Positions 8,345 to 16,292 of a stretch of 64,000 nucleotides of DNA are shown piece after piece. Every line of letters starts with the position of its first letter. Position 1 is the first letter of the stretch. The stretch lies in assembly GCA_009937615.1 (NCBI GenBank), contig JAACFB010000007.1:30445-94444 (forward strand). The letters run 5' to 3'. Source of the stretch: Gammaproteobacteria bacterium. Its GTDB lineage: Bacteria > Pseudomonadota > Gammaproteobacteria > Steroidobacterales > Woeseiaceae. The position numbers and the translations under genes were made by a program. The notes beneath the pieces are model-generated. The model was not told the DNA's origin. It worked only from the letters and a program-made list of their open reading frames with translations, and did not search any database.

Positions 8345-9286
8345 ATGGCGGAGACGGCTTTGACAATCGCAATGGTATTCCCCGGACAGGGGTCGCAGTC
8401 TCCGGGTATGCAAGCAGAACTGGCGGAGGCCTATCCGGATGTTGTTGATTGCTATGCGGAAGCCAGCGAGATTCTCGGCTTCGACCTCTGGCAACTTGTG
8501 CAAGAGGGTCCGAGTGAACGGCTCGCGGAGACTGTCATCACGCAGCCCGCGATGTTAACGGCTGGATACGCGACATGGCGGGTGTGGCAAACCGCCGGCG
8601 GTCGTGCGCCAACGCAGATGGCCGGACACAGCCTCGGCGAATACTCTGCGCTTGTTTGCGCCGGGGCCATCAGCTTTGCCGAAGCTCTCACGGTCGTTAA
8701 GAGGCGAGCAGAACTGATGCAAAGCGCGGTTCCGGCAGGTGCCGGGGCGATGGCAGCCATCCTCGGACTCGATGACGCGGCGATCACGGCGGTGTGCCGG
8801 GAGGCAGCAGAGGAGGGCGTTGCGGATGCGGTAAATTTCAACGCGCCCGGACAGGTTGTTATCGCAGGAGATTCGGCGGCAATAGCCCGTGCAATCGAAC
8901 TGGCCAAAGAGCAGGGTGCACGTCGTGCACTGATGCTGCCTGTCAGCGTTCCGGCGCATTCTGCGCTGATGCGCGAAGCGGGTGAAGCGCTGGCCGACTC
9001 GCTCTCATCCGCACCGTTCTCAACGCCCACGATCACCGTTATCGCGGCGTCGGACGGCAAACCTTATCTGGATGCGGGCGACATACGCGAGCGCCTCGAG
9101 CGACAGGTATATTCACCCGTGCGCTGGGTCAGCACGATCAACGCCTTGATCGGGGGTGGCGCAACATCCATTCTCGAATGCGGCCCCGGCAAGGTACTGA
9201 CCGGTTTGTTGCGCCGCATCGACAAGACTGTGCCCGGCGCATGTATCGACAGCGTCGAGAGCCTGGAAAGGGCCCTGCAGGCCTGA
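8345..9286 (+). CDS. fabD: Malonyl-CoA:ACP transacylase
   Basis: FabD transfers malonyl from CoA to ACP to supply fatty-acid elongation. The 313-residue product carries FPGQGSQ (about residues 12-18), the nucleophile GHSLGEYSA (Ser96), Gln/Arg oxyanion and carboxylate contacts, and the catalytic His in VPAHSALM (His205). The usual upstream neighbours plsX and fabH are replaced by the rhombosortase. The start at ATG 8345 gives a slightly long N-terminus; an ATG encoding MVFPGQGSQ is an alternative start. Confidence 0.96.
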   Translation: MAETALTIAMVFPGQGSQSPGMQAELAEAYPDVVDCYAEASEILGFDLWQLVQEGPSERLAETVITQPAMLTAGYATWRVWQTAGGRAPTQMAGHSLGEYSALVCAGAISFAEALTVVKRRAELMQSAVPAGAGAMAAILGLDDAAITAVCREAAEEGVADAVNFNAPGQVVIAGDSAAIARAIELAKEQGARRALMLPVSVPAHSALMREAGEALADSLSSAPFSTPTITVIAASDGKPYLDAGDIRERLERQVYSPVRWVSTINALIGGGATSILECGPGKVLTGLLRRIDKTVPGACIDSVESLERALQA

Positions 9287-9318
9287 CGCCAATTTACTTG
9301 AGATCATAAGGACTCCTC

Positions 9319-10074
9319 ATGAGGCATACGTTTAGCAACGACGCGCTGCAAGGCGAAATCGCGCTGGTGACAGGCGCTTCCCGTGGCATTGGCGCGGCAA
9401 TTGCGCAGGCTCTTGCGGCGGCGGGTGCTACCGTGATCGGAACTGCGACGAGCGAGGATGGCGCTTTGGGTATCGACGCGGCGCTCAGTTCGAGCGGCAG
9501 AGGCGTAGTTATGAACATCGCTGATGCCGAGTCGATCCTGGCGGGGATGGCTGATATCCAGAAAAACGAAGGTCATCCTTCAATTGTTGTCAATAATGCC
9601 GGTATTACGCGCGACAACCTGCTGATGCGCATGAAGGAGGAGGAATGGGACCAGGTTATCTCTACAAACCTGAGCGGCGTGTATCGCGTCTGCAAAGCCT
9701 CGTTGCGCGGCATGATGAAGTCCAAGAAAGGCCGGATCATCAATATTGCCTCGGTGATTGGGGTCATGGGGAACGCGGGGCAGTCCAATTATGCCGCTGC
9801 CAAGGCAGGTATCATCGGATTCTCGAAATCGCTTGCACGTGAAATAGGCTCCAGGAACATTACCGTAAACGTTGTGGCGCCCGGGTTTATTGATACCGAC
9901 ATGACGCGAGTGCTTCCGGAAGATCAGCGCACCTCCATGCTGGCGCAGGTGCCGCTGAATCGGCTGGGGCAGAGTCAGGATATCGCCAATGCAGTGGTTT
10001 TCCTGGCCTCCGATGCGGGCAGCTATATCACAGGAGAAACGCTGCACGTGAATGGCGGCATGCTAATGGACTGA
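9319..10074 (+). CDS. fabG: 3-oxoacyl-ACP reductase
   Basis: FabG reduces 3-ketoacyl-ACP with NADPH. This 251-residue short-chain dehydrogenase has the TGASRGIG cofactor loop (about residues 18-25), NNAG, and the catalytic Ser145, Tyr158 and Lys162 (YAAAK). The start has a good Shine-Dalgarno sequence (AAGGA, seven bases upstream). It lies 32 bases after fabD in the canonical order fabD-fabG-acpP-fabF. Confidence 0.96.
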   Translation: MRHTFSNDALQGEIALVTGASRGIGAAIAQALAAAGATVIGTATSEDGALGIDAALSSSGRGVVMNIADAESILAGMADIQKNEGHPSIVVNNAGITRDNLLMRMKEEEWDQVISTNLSGVYRVCKASLRGMMKSKKGRIINIASVIGVMGNAGQSNYAAAKAGIIGFSKSLAREIGSRNITVNVVAPGFIDTDMTRVLPEDQRTSMLAQVPLNRLGQSQDIANAVVFLASDAGSYITGETLHVNGGMLMD

Positions 10075-10213
10075 ATTGACGCCAATTCTGTGTAGATTGA
10101 CTCGTACGATTCACATACAATACCGGCCACGGTCGTTGCCGCCTTGACTTATCAAGGACTTACGGTCGGGCCGTGCAACAAATTGATGAGCCTTCTCAGG
10201 AGAAGCGACCACT

Positions 10214-10456
10214 ATGAGCAGTATCGAAGAACAAGTTAAGAGCATCGTTGCCGAACAACTCGGGGTAAAAGAAGACGAAGTGACGAACGATGCTTCATTT
10301 GTCGATGACCTGGGTGCCGATTCCCTCGACACGGTCGAGCTGGTCATGGCCCTCGAGGAAGAATTCGAGACTGAAATCCCCGACGAGGAGGCCGAGAAGA
10401 TTACAACGGTGCAACAAGCTATCGATTTTGTCACTGCTCGCACAGCGGACAGTTAA
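10214..10456 (+). CDS. acpP: Acyl carrier protein
   Basis: AcpP carries growing acyl chains on a 4'-phosphopantetheine arm. The 80-residue acidic product has the attachment motif [10 protein letters not shown] with Ser37, and the standard helix pattern through PDEEAEKI. An AGGAGA Shine-Dalgarno sequence precedes the ATG. The 139-base gap upstream of it is the largest before an early fab gene and probably houses a promoter. A hairpin follows the gene before fabF, consistent with acpP being expressed above its neighbours. Confidence 0.97.
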   Translation: MSSIEEQVKSIVAEQLGVKEDEVTNDASFVDDLGADSLDTVELVMALEEEFETEIPDEEAEKITTVQQAIDFVTARTADS

Positions 10457-10463
10457 TGCTTGA

Positions 10464-10495
10464 GGCGCGGCACCTGTTGCCGCGCCGGTACTTTT
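10464..10495 (+). terminator. Intrinsic terminator or attenuator between acpP and fabF
   Basis: A perfect nine-base-pair stem GGCGCGGCA / TGCCGCGCC with a five-base CCTGT loop lies eight bases after the acpP stop and is followed by GGTACTTTT. The T-run starts five bases after the stem, so termination may be partial, which would suit reduced readthrough into fabF. Confidence 0.6.
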
Positions 10496-10541
10496 CATCG
10501 TTGCTGCCTCGGCAGACCCGCAAGATTTAAACGGACCTCTC

Positions 10542-11783
10542 TTGAAAGAACGACGCGTCGTTATTACCGGAATGGGTATGAACTCACCGGTAGGAAGCCG
10601 GCTGGATGTTGCGTGGAGAAATGTGTGCGAGGGCGTGTCTGGCATTCATGTCATTGATGATTTTGACACCAGCATGTTGCCGACCCGTATCGGCGGCACG
10701 GTCAAGGACTTCAATCCGGACGATTACCTCTCGCCAAAAGACCAGCGAAAAACTGATCCTTTTGTACATTACGGCCTGGCCGCGAGCATCGATGCAATAA
10801 CAGATTCCGGTCTCGAAATCACAGCCGAAAACGGGCATCGTATTGGTGTAGCAATGGGCTCCGGCATCGGTGGTATACAGACGATCGAGGAAAACCATAA
10901 AAGGATGCTTGAAGGTGGGATGCGCAAGGTATCACCGTTCTTCATTCCGGGCAGCATCATCAACATGACGTCGGGCTACGTCAGCATCACGAAGCACATT
11001 ACAGGCCCCAACGTATCGATCGTCACCGCCTGCGCGACTTCCGCACACTGCATCGGTTTCGCTGGTCGCTGTATCGAACATGGCGATGCTGACGTTATGC
11101 TTGCCGGCGGCTCCGAGCATGCGACTTCGCCGCTGGCGATGGGGGGCTTTTGTTCTGCCCGCGCGATGTCAACGCGCAACGATGATCCGACGCGGGCGAG
11201 CCGGCCCTGGGACATTGACCGGGACGGTTTCGTGCTGAGCAACGGCGCCGGTTGCATAGTGCTCGAAGAGCTGGAGCACGCCAAACGCAGAGGCGCCCGC
11301 ATTTATGCCGAACTTATCGGGTTCGGCATGAGCGGCGATGCGTACCATATTACGTTGCCGCCAGCGGACGGCGACGGCGCACGCAGAGCAATGGAAGCAG
11401 CGATCAATGACGCTGGGATAACGCCGGACGATATCGACTATCTGAATGCTCATGGGACCTCCACCCCTGCAGGCGATGCCGGTGAGGCCGTCGGAATCCG
11501 GAGAGCCTTCGGCGACGCGGCAGACAGGCTGATGGTCAGCTCGACCAAGTCGACAACAGGGCATCTTCTAGGTGCCGCCGGCGTGGTCGAATCAATATTT
11601 TGCATTCAGGCCATCAACGAGCAGGTCGTCCCTCCCACGATCAACCTGGATAACCAGGATCCGGCCTGCGACCTTGACTGCGTGCCACATACAGCGCGCG
11701 ACGCCCGGGTAAAAACGGCGATTTCCAATTCATTCGGGTTCGGCGGGACCAACAGCAGCCTGATTTTTCGCGCTTTTGACTAA
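10542..11783 (+). CDS. fabF: 3-oxoacyl-ACP synthase II
   Basis: FabF condenses malonyl-ACP with acyl-ACP during chain elongation. The 413-residue product has the Cys-His-His triad of elongating synthases: TACATSAHC (Cys164), NAHGTSTPAGD and TGHLLGAAG, plus the C-terminal FGFGGTN loop. The start is a TTG (LKERRVVITGMG), since no ATG fits the conserved N-terminus, and no strong ribosome site is visible. The same reading frame stays open for about 100 codons after the stop. Confidence 0.95.
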   Translation: MKERRVVITGMGMNSPVGSRLDVAWRNVCEGVSGIHVIDDFDTSMLPTRIGGTVKDFNPDDYLSPKDQRKTDPFVHYGLAASIDAITDSGLEITAENGHRIGVAMGSGIGGIQTIEENHKRMLEGGMRKVSPFFIPGSIINMTSGYVSITKHITGPNVSIVTACATSAHCIGFAGRCIEHGDADVMLAGGSEHATSPLAMGGFCSARAMSTRNDDPTRASRPWDIDRDGFVLSNGAGCIVLEELEHAKRRGARIYAELIGFGMSGDAYHITLPPADGDGARRAMEAAINDAGITPDDIDYLNAHGTSTPAGDAGEAVGIRRAFGDAADRLMVSSTKSTTGHLLGAAGVVESIFCIQAINEQVVPPTINLDNQDPACDLDCVPHTARDARVKTAISNSFGFGGTNSSLIFRAFD

Positions 11784-12088
11784 GCCAGCAAGGTGCCGAT
11801 CGCAGAATGCTTTTTTGCCGCTAAACCGCGGCAGCCGGCACCGCTCATAGTCTCCGACCTGACTTCTGACGGCGGTAACGTGGCATTCTGGGTTACCATG
11901 AATGCAGTGATCTTCAGGCGAAGCCGCATCGCTGCTATGAGCATGGGCACACAACACGTTGTTTCGGGACACGGATACGATTTGGCAGGTGGATCGTTGC
12001 ACCTGGAGCTTCTGCCGAGCCAGGTTTCTGGCGCTTCAGGCCGGTTCAGTAGGCCCGAGCTGGTAGGTTCGATGGCTGCGCAAGAACG
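11784..12088 (+). other. 305-base stretch between fabF and mltG where pabC is usually found
   Basis: In many gammaproteobacteria an aminodeoxychorismate lyase gene (pabC) lies here. The stretch holds a 99-codon plus-strand frame (11793-12092, GTG start, in the same frame as fabF after its stop, ending in an ATGA overlap with mltG). I recognise no PabC or other motif in it. Opposite-strand frames are no better. It may be a short unknown gene, a decayed remnant or chance open frame. Confidence 0.35.
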
Positions 12089-13123
12089 ATGAGGCGCCTG
12101 ATTATTGGTGCAGCTGCGGCTGCGATAACCGTTCTTGGGGCGATAAGCATTGCCTTCCTGTATACGGGGCAGTACCTGGATACCCCGGTCAGCATCGCTG
12201 ATGCCGACGTTGAATTCCAAATAGAGCCGGGCGCGACATTTCGGCAGGTGAGTGACACGCTGGCTGGAAGAGGCATCATTCACAAACCCTGGCTTTTCCG
12301 CTTATACGGTCGTTGGACCGGTGACGCCAACTCGATTCAGGCCGGCGATTACCTGATTGAACCGGGTTTGACCCCAAGAGAGCTGTTGGAAAAATTTACC
12401 AGCGGTGCCGTTCGGCTGTATTCGTTTACGATTATTGAAGGCTGGAATCAGTGGGATCTATTACGAGCAGTGCAAACTCATCGGCAGCTGAAGTCGGAGC
12501 TTACCGTCGAGGATTGGCCTGCATTTCTGCAGCAGCTTGGCGCGGATACAGACCACCCTGAGGGCCTGTTTCTGCCCGATACCTACCGCTTCCCGAGAGG
12601 CACAACGGATCGCGCTGTCTTACAACAGGCGTATGAGCTAATGCAGGAATTTCTGACGCAGGAGTGGTCGAAACGAGCCGAAGATATACCGGTCTCCTCA
12701 CCCTATGAGGCACTGATACTGGCTTCAATCGTCGAAAAAGAGACCGCTCGCGCTGATGAGCGTGCGCTAATCGCCGGAGTGTTCACACGGCGGCTTGAAA
12801 AAGGCATGAGGCTCCAAACCGATCCGACCGTAATTTACGGCATTGGGCCGGATTTTGACGGCAACCTGCGGCGGCGCGATCTGCGGTCAGATACGCCTTA
12901 CAACACTTACACACGCCGTGGGCTGCCGCCTACACCGATTGCCATGCCGGGCAGGGCATCCATACAGGCAGCGCTGCATCCCGCAGAAGGTGATGAGCTG
13001 TACTTTGTTGCCACGGGTCTCGATGATGGCAGTCACAAGTTTTCTGTAAACAAAGAACAACATGACGCCGCTGTGGCAGAGTACCTGCGCCGATTGCGTG
13101 ATCGGCGTAACCAAGGACATTGA
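12089..13123 (+). CDS. mltG: Endolytic murein transglycosylase
   Basis: MltG cleaves nascent peptidoglycan strands near the inner membrane and helps set glycan length. The 344-residue product has an N-terminal membrane anchor (about residues 5-25), a LysM-like segment (FQIEPGATFRQVSDTL) and the YceG catalytic domain with ILASIVEKET, the glutamate-containing active-site motif near residue 210, then LQTDPTVIYG and NTYTRRGLPPTPI. It is directly followed by tmk, as in E. coli. Confidence 0.95.
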   Translation: MRRLIIGAAAAAITVLGAISIAFLYTGQYLDTPVSIADADVEFQIEPGATFRQVSDTLAGRGIIHKPWLFRLYGRWTGDANSIQAGDYLIEPGLTPRELLEKFTSGAVRLYSFTIIEGWNQWDLLRAVQTHRQLKSELTVEDWPAFLQQLGADTDHPEGLFLPDTYRFPRGTTDRAVLQQAYELMQEFLTQEWSKRAEDIPVSSPYEALILASIVEKETARADERALIAGVFTRRLEKGMRLQTDPTVIYGIGPDFDGNLRRRDLRSDTPYNTYTRRGLPPTPIAMPGRASIQAALHPAEGDELYFVATGLDDGSHKFSVNKEQHDAAVAEYLRRLRDRRNQGH

Positions 13124-13124
13124 A

Positions 13125-13745
13125 TTGAATACGGGCAGATTCATCACGGTCGAAGGTATCGAAGGGGTTGGTAAGTCGACCAATATCGAGCACCTGTCAC
13201 GCATCATCGAAAGCCGCGGATTCAAAGTACTCAAGACACGCGAGCCCGGCGGCACACCGATGGCCGAGCGGATCCGGGCGCTGCTTGTCGAGCACGGCGA
13301 GGAAGAGTTACCCGATATCGCCGAATTGCTGCTGATGTTTGCAGCGCGTGCCTTGCACGTGAACAACGTTATCCGGCCAGCGCTCGCTGCCGGAACATGG
13401 GTGGTCTGTGATCGATTTACCGACGCCAGCAGGGCCTATCAAGGGGGCGGCCGCGGCATTCCAATGAATAACATCAATCAACTCGCGGACTGGGTGCATG
13501 GGAATCTGCAGCCAGACCTGACGATCTTGCTGGATGCGCCGGTCGATACCGGGCTGGATCGCGCAGGCCGGCGAGGGGAGCCCGATCGCATAGAAGTGGA
13601 GCGCCGCGAATTCTTCAGTCGTGTTCGTGAAACCTATCTGCAACTTGCCGGATCGGAGCCCGAACGGTTTATCGTCGTGGATGCGACCCAGGATCTCGAG
13701 TCGGTGCGCAGAGCCGTGGAACGGATCGCATTAGAAATCGAATAA
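13125..13745 (+). CDS. tmk: Thymidylate kinase
   Basis: Tmk phosphorylates dTMP to dTDP. The track begins this frame inside mltG; the likely start is the TTG at 13125, which has AAGGA seven bases upstream, lies one base past the mltG stop and gives the normal 206 residues. The P-loop EGIEGVGKST is near the N-terminus, followed by the CDRFTDASRAYQGGGRG thymidylate-kinase motif and a LID region DRAGRRGEPDRIE. Confidence 0.94.
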   Translation: MNTGRFITVEGIEGVGKSTNIEHLSRIIESRGFKVLKTREPGGTPMAERIRALLVEHGEEELPDIAELLLMFAARALHVNNVIRPALAAGTWVVCDRFTDASRAYQGGGRGIPMNNINQLADWVHGNLQPDLTILLDAPVDTGLDRAGRRGEPDRIEVERREFFSRVRETYLQLAGSEPERFIVVDATQDLESVRRAVERIALEIE

Positions 13746-13780
13746 TTAACTTTAATTAACTGTTATAAATAATTGATTAT
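13746..13780 (+). repeat. AT-rich tmk-holB spacer with direct repeat
   Basis: The 35-base spacer is almost entirely A and T and contains TAATTAACT twice in tandem. No Shine-Dalgarno sequence is visible before the holB ATG, so ribosome access may depend on low structure rather than SD pairing. Confidence 0.5.
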
Positions 13781-14767
13781 ATGGATATTAGTTGGCTTAA
13801 GCAGTTTGCCCAATCCTGGATCGACCGTGCCGAACACGGGCGATTGCCGCATGCCGTGCTGCTAGCGGGGCCTGCCGGCGTCGGCAAACGGGCTGCCGCC
13901 GGCTGGATTGCCGAACGACACCTGAAAATCGGGCCCCAAGTGGAGTTGCCACAGTTTCCGCCGGCAACACTTCAGCATGCTGATCTGCGCTGGATTTCGC
14001 CCGCAGAGGACAAACAGACAATCAGTATCGACCAGATCCGGACGCTCGTGTCGGAGATCAGCCTGACAAGTTATGAGGGCGTCGGTAAGGTGGCTGTCGT
14101 AGAACCTGCTAACGCCATGACCGTTAACGCGGCCAATAGTCTGCTAAAGACGCTCGAAGAGCCTCCGGGCAATGCCATACTGATCCTGATCGCCGACCGC
14201 GTCGGCAGTCTTCCCGCGACAATCTTCAGCCGTTGCCAGCGAATTGAGCTGCTGGCTCCGTCCGAAGCGGAGGGACTCGCCTGGCTCGAGAGCCTGCGCC
14301 CCGGTACACAGTGGGCCGAGGCGCTGAAACTTGCGGGTTACGCGCCCCTGGCGGCCCTGCAGGCCGTTGAGCAGCTGGATACGCACGCCGCGCTAAGCCG
14401 GGACTTCGCAGCTGTCGCCAGCGCTCGAGAATCAGCCATTGATGTCGCTGCGCGCTGGAACCGGCTGGAGATCGACTTTGTGCTGCTATGGCTGGCGCGC
14501 CAGGTTCAACAGTTGATTATTAGCCAGTCGGGTAGCCCGACTGGCGTATTTGGGCCGGGAATGGACAAATCTGTGCTGACGCGCATGGACACTCGAAATC
14601 TGTTCTGCTATTTAGATACGGTTAACCGGTTGCGTGGACAACAAAGCGGTTCCTTCAATGTCCAGTTAGCGCTTGAGGGATTGTTGTTGGACCTCGCTGA
14701 CGGGCTCAGTAATTGTTGCCCGTCGCTGCCGGAAGATGGTATGCGGTTCATGCGAGCAAAGAGGTAG
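13781..14767 (+). CDS. holB: DNA polymerase III subunit delta'
   Basis: HolB is the delta' subunit of the clamp loader. The 328-residue product has a degenerate-to-normal P-loop (LAGPAGVGKRAA, about residues 27-38), the SRC-like TIFSRCQRIEL sensor region and ANSLLKTLEEPP. The zinc-binding cysteines of typical HolB are not obvious here, as seen in many short family members. Its place after tmk and before a PilZ gene is the canonical gammaproteobacterial order. Confidence 0.93.
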   Translation: MDISWLKQFAQSWIDRAEHGRLPHAVLLAGPAGVGKRAAAGWIAERHLKIGPQVELPQFPPATLQHADLRWISPAEDKQTISIDQIRTLVSEISLTSYEGVGKVAVVEPANAMTVNAANSLLKTLEEPPGNAILILIADRVGSLPATIFSRCQRIELLAPSEAEGLAWLESLRPGTQWAEALKLAGYAPLAALQAVEQLDTHAALSRDFAAVASARESAIDVAARWNRLEIDFVLLWLARQVQQLIISQSGSPTGVFGPGMDKSVLTRMDTRNLFCYLDTVNRLRGQQSGSFNVQLALEGLLLDLADGLSNCCPSLPEDGMRFMRAKR

Positions 14768-14771
14768 ACCC

Positions 14772-15110
14772 ATGAGTAAACCTGGACTTTTGACGCTGAC
14801 GATCAAGGACAAGAGCGCCCTTTACCTGGCGTACATGCCGTATGTCATTAACGGTGGTTTGTTTATTCCAACAAACAGCTCTTATCGCCTTGGTGACGAG
14901 GTTTTCATGCTGCTTAACCTGATGGGCGAGGAAGAAAAGATACCGGTCGCCGGGACGGTGATCTGGATGACGCCGAAAGGCGCCCAGGGCAAGCGTACGG
15001 CCGGTATCGGGGTGCAGTTCAGTGAACAGGACCAGGGGAACACGCAAAAGAAGATCGAAAATTATCTCGCCGGGGCGCTCGGCGGGGACAAGCCCACACA
15101 CACGATGTAA
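14772..15110 (+). CDS. PilZ-domain protein, type IV pilus-associated family
   Basis: The 112-residue product resembles Pseudomonas PilZ itself, the small protein encoded after holB that supports type IV pilus assembly. The frame starts upstream in the track, but ATG 14772 has an AGAGGT ribosome site and lies four bases after the holB stop. The visible domain runs INGGLFIPTNSSYRLGDEV through VAGTVIWMTPKG. The RxxxR c-di-GMP-binding motif is not apparent, as in the original PilZ, so it probably acts by protein contacts rather than c-di-GMP binding. Confidence 0.88.
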   Translation: MSKPGLLTLTIKDKSALYLAYMPYVINGGLFIPTNSSYRLGDEVFMLLNLMGEEEKIPVAGTVIWMTPKGAQGKRTAGIGVQFSEQDQGNTQKKIENYLAGALGGDKPTHTM

Positions 15111-15133
15111 AGATTGCTGGAGCAGGTCTCGGA

Positions 15134-16180
15134 CTACAACTGATCCTTGTTGATGCCGTCTTTTAACACGTAGGCCTGATAGCCCCGCTCGCTCAGGATA
15201 TAGGCGCCGGCCGAGCTACGCCGCCCCGTGTCGCAACAAACAACGTATTCACGATCGGGATCCAGCGTGCTGATCTTAAGCCGTATGAAATACAGCGGTA
15301 TATTAATGGCGGCATCAAGATGATGATTCTCGAATTCGCTCGGAAGACGCACGTCGAGCCAGCATCCACCATCGTCGACGATTTTCTGACCCTCCTCCAA
15401 AGTTACCCAGTCGAGCATGGGCTCATTGAGCAGTTTCTTGAAATCGTCCTTGCCAAGACGCATGACGGAACCGTCGGACGTCATTGTCACCGTTGCGTTA
15501 CGTTTTGCATCCGAGATCAGCGCTTCCTCTCCAAAAGTATCTCCAACGTTGAGTTCAGCCAGTTTGATACCGTCTTTGGATAGCGGTGTTTCACGAGTCA
15601 CTATCGCGCTACCGCGGATAAGAACATAGAAGTAGTCACCCTCTGTGCCCTGTTTGAGGATAATTTCGCCGGCATTGTAATTGACCTGCTGCATGCGCAT
15701 GAATATCGCCTGGATATTCGCCGGTGGAATTTTGTGGAATGCTTTTGTCTGCAGCAGCATGGTCATCCAGTCTTCGCCGCCGGAATCGGCGTCGCCGCGC
15801 AAATCCGACACTTCGTAGGTCCCGGTCTGGTCCCATGTCAGCATGACATCGAGCAAATCACTGTCGATCGACAGGAACTGCACGCGGCCCCGGGCCCTGG
15901 CGGAGACCCGCCGGGGATAAATTGGAGAAACCGGGTTGCGCGCAGTCTCGTCGCCACCCTCTACGGTGTCGACAACCTTACCCTGATCGAGCAATTCCAG
16001 AACACCTGACGCAACATAGAACGTGCGCTTTTCGGTATCCCCCTCTTTGAACAGCACCTGCCCCGGGGATAACTCGCGTAACTGGATCTTGCGCGCCAGC
16101 GCCGCAAGATTGTCCCGCTTCAGCCCGTCCAATGGTGAAAACTGCTTGAGCAGGTCCGTAGTTATCTGCTCGCCCGTCAT
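15134..16180 (-). CDS. Protein with two cyclic-nucleotide-binding domains and a C-terminal rhodanese domain
   Basis: The 348-residue soluble protein joins two cNMP-binding-like beta-rolls (about residues 15-120 and 145-255) to a rhodanese domain (about 260-348). The second roll has a recognisable phosphate-binding cassette (FGEEALISDAKRNATV); the first has lost it. The rhodanese loop is CCDTGRRSS, with the catalytic Cys present. No membrane segment or DNA-binding domain is seen. The role is unknown; a nucleotide-gated sulfurtransferase or a redox-regulatory adaptor is possible. It is convergent with the PilZ gene. Confidence 0.82.
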   Translation of the reverse strand: MTGEQITTDLLKQFSPLDGLKRDNLAALARKIQLRELSPGQVLFKEGDTEKRTFYVASGVLELLDQGKVVDTVEGGDETARNPVSPIYPRRVSARARGRVQFLSIDSDLLDVMLTWDQTGTYEVSDLRGDADSGGEDWMTMLLQTKAFHKIPPANIQAIFMRMQQVNYNAGEIILKQGTEGDYFYVLIRGSAIVTRETPLSKDGIKLAELNVGDTFGEEALISDAKRNATVTMTSDGSVMRLGKDDFKKLLNEPMLDWVTLEEGQKIVDDGGCWLDVRLPSEFENHHLDAAINIPLYFIRLKISTLDPDREYVVCCDTGRRSSAGAYILSERGYQAYVLKDGINKDQL

Positions 16181-16292
16181 ACTTTGTCCTTGTTCAAGTG
16201 CATTATTCCGGTAGCGCGGTATTCTACCTTCAATTCAACGACTTCCGATACACTGATAGGCCCGCAGCGTGAAACGGTGCACAGTTTACGGG

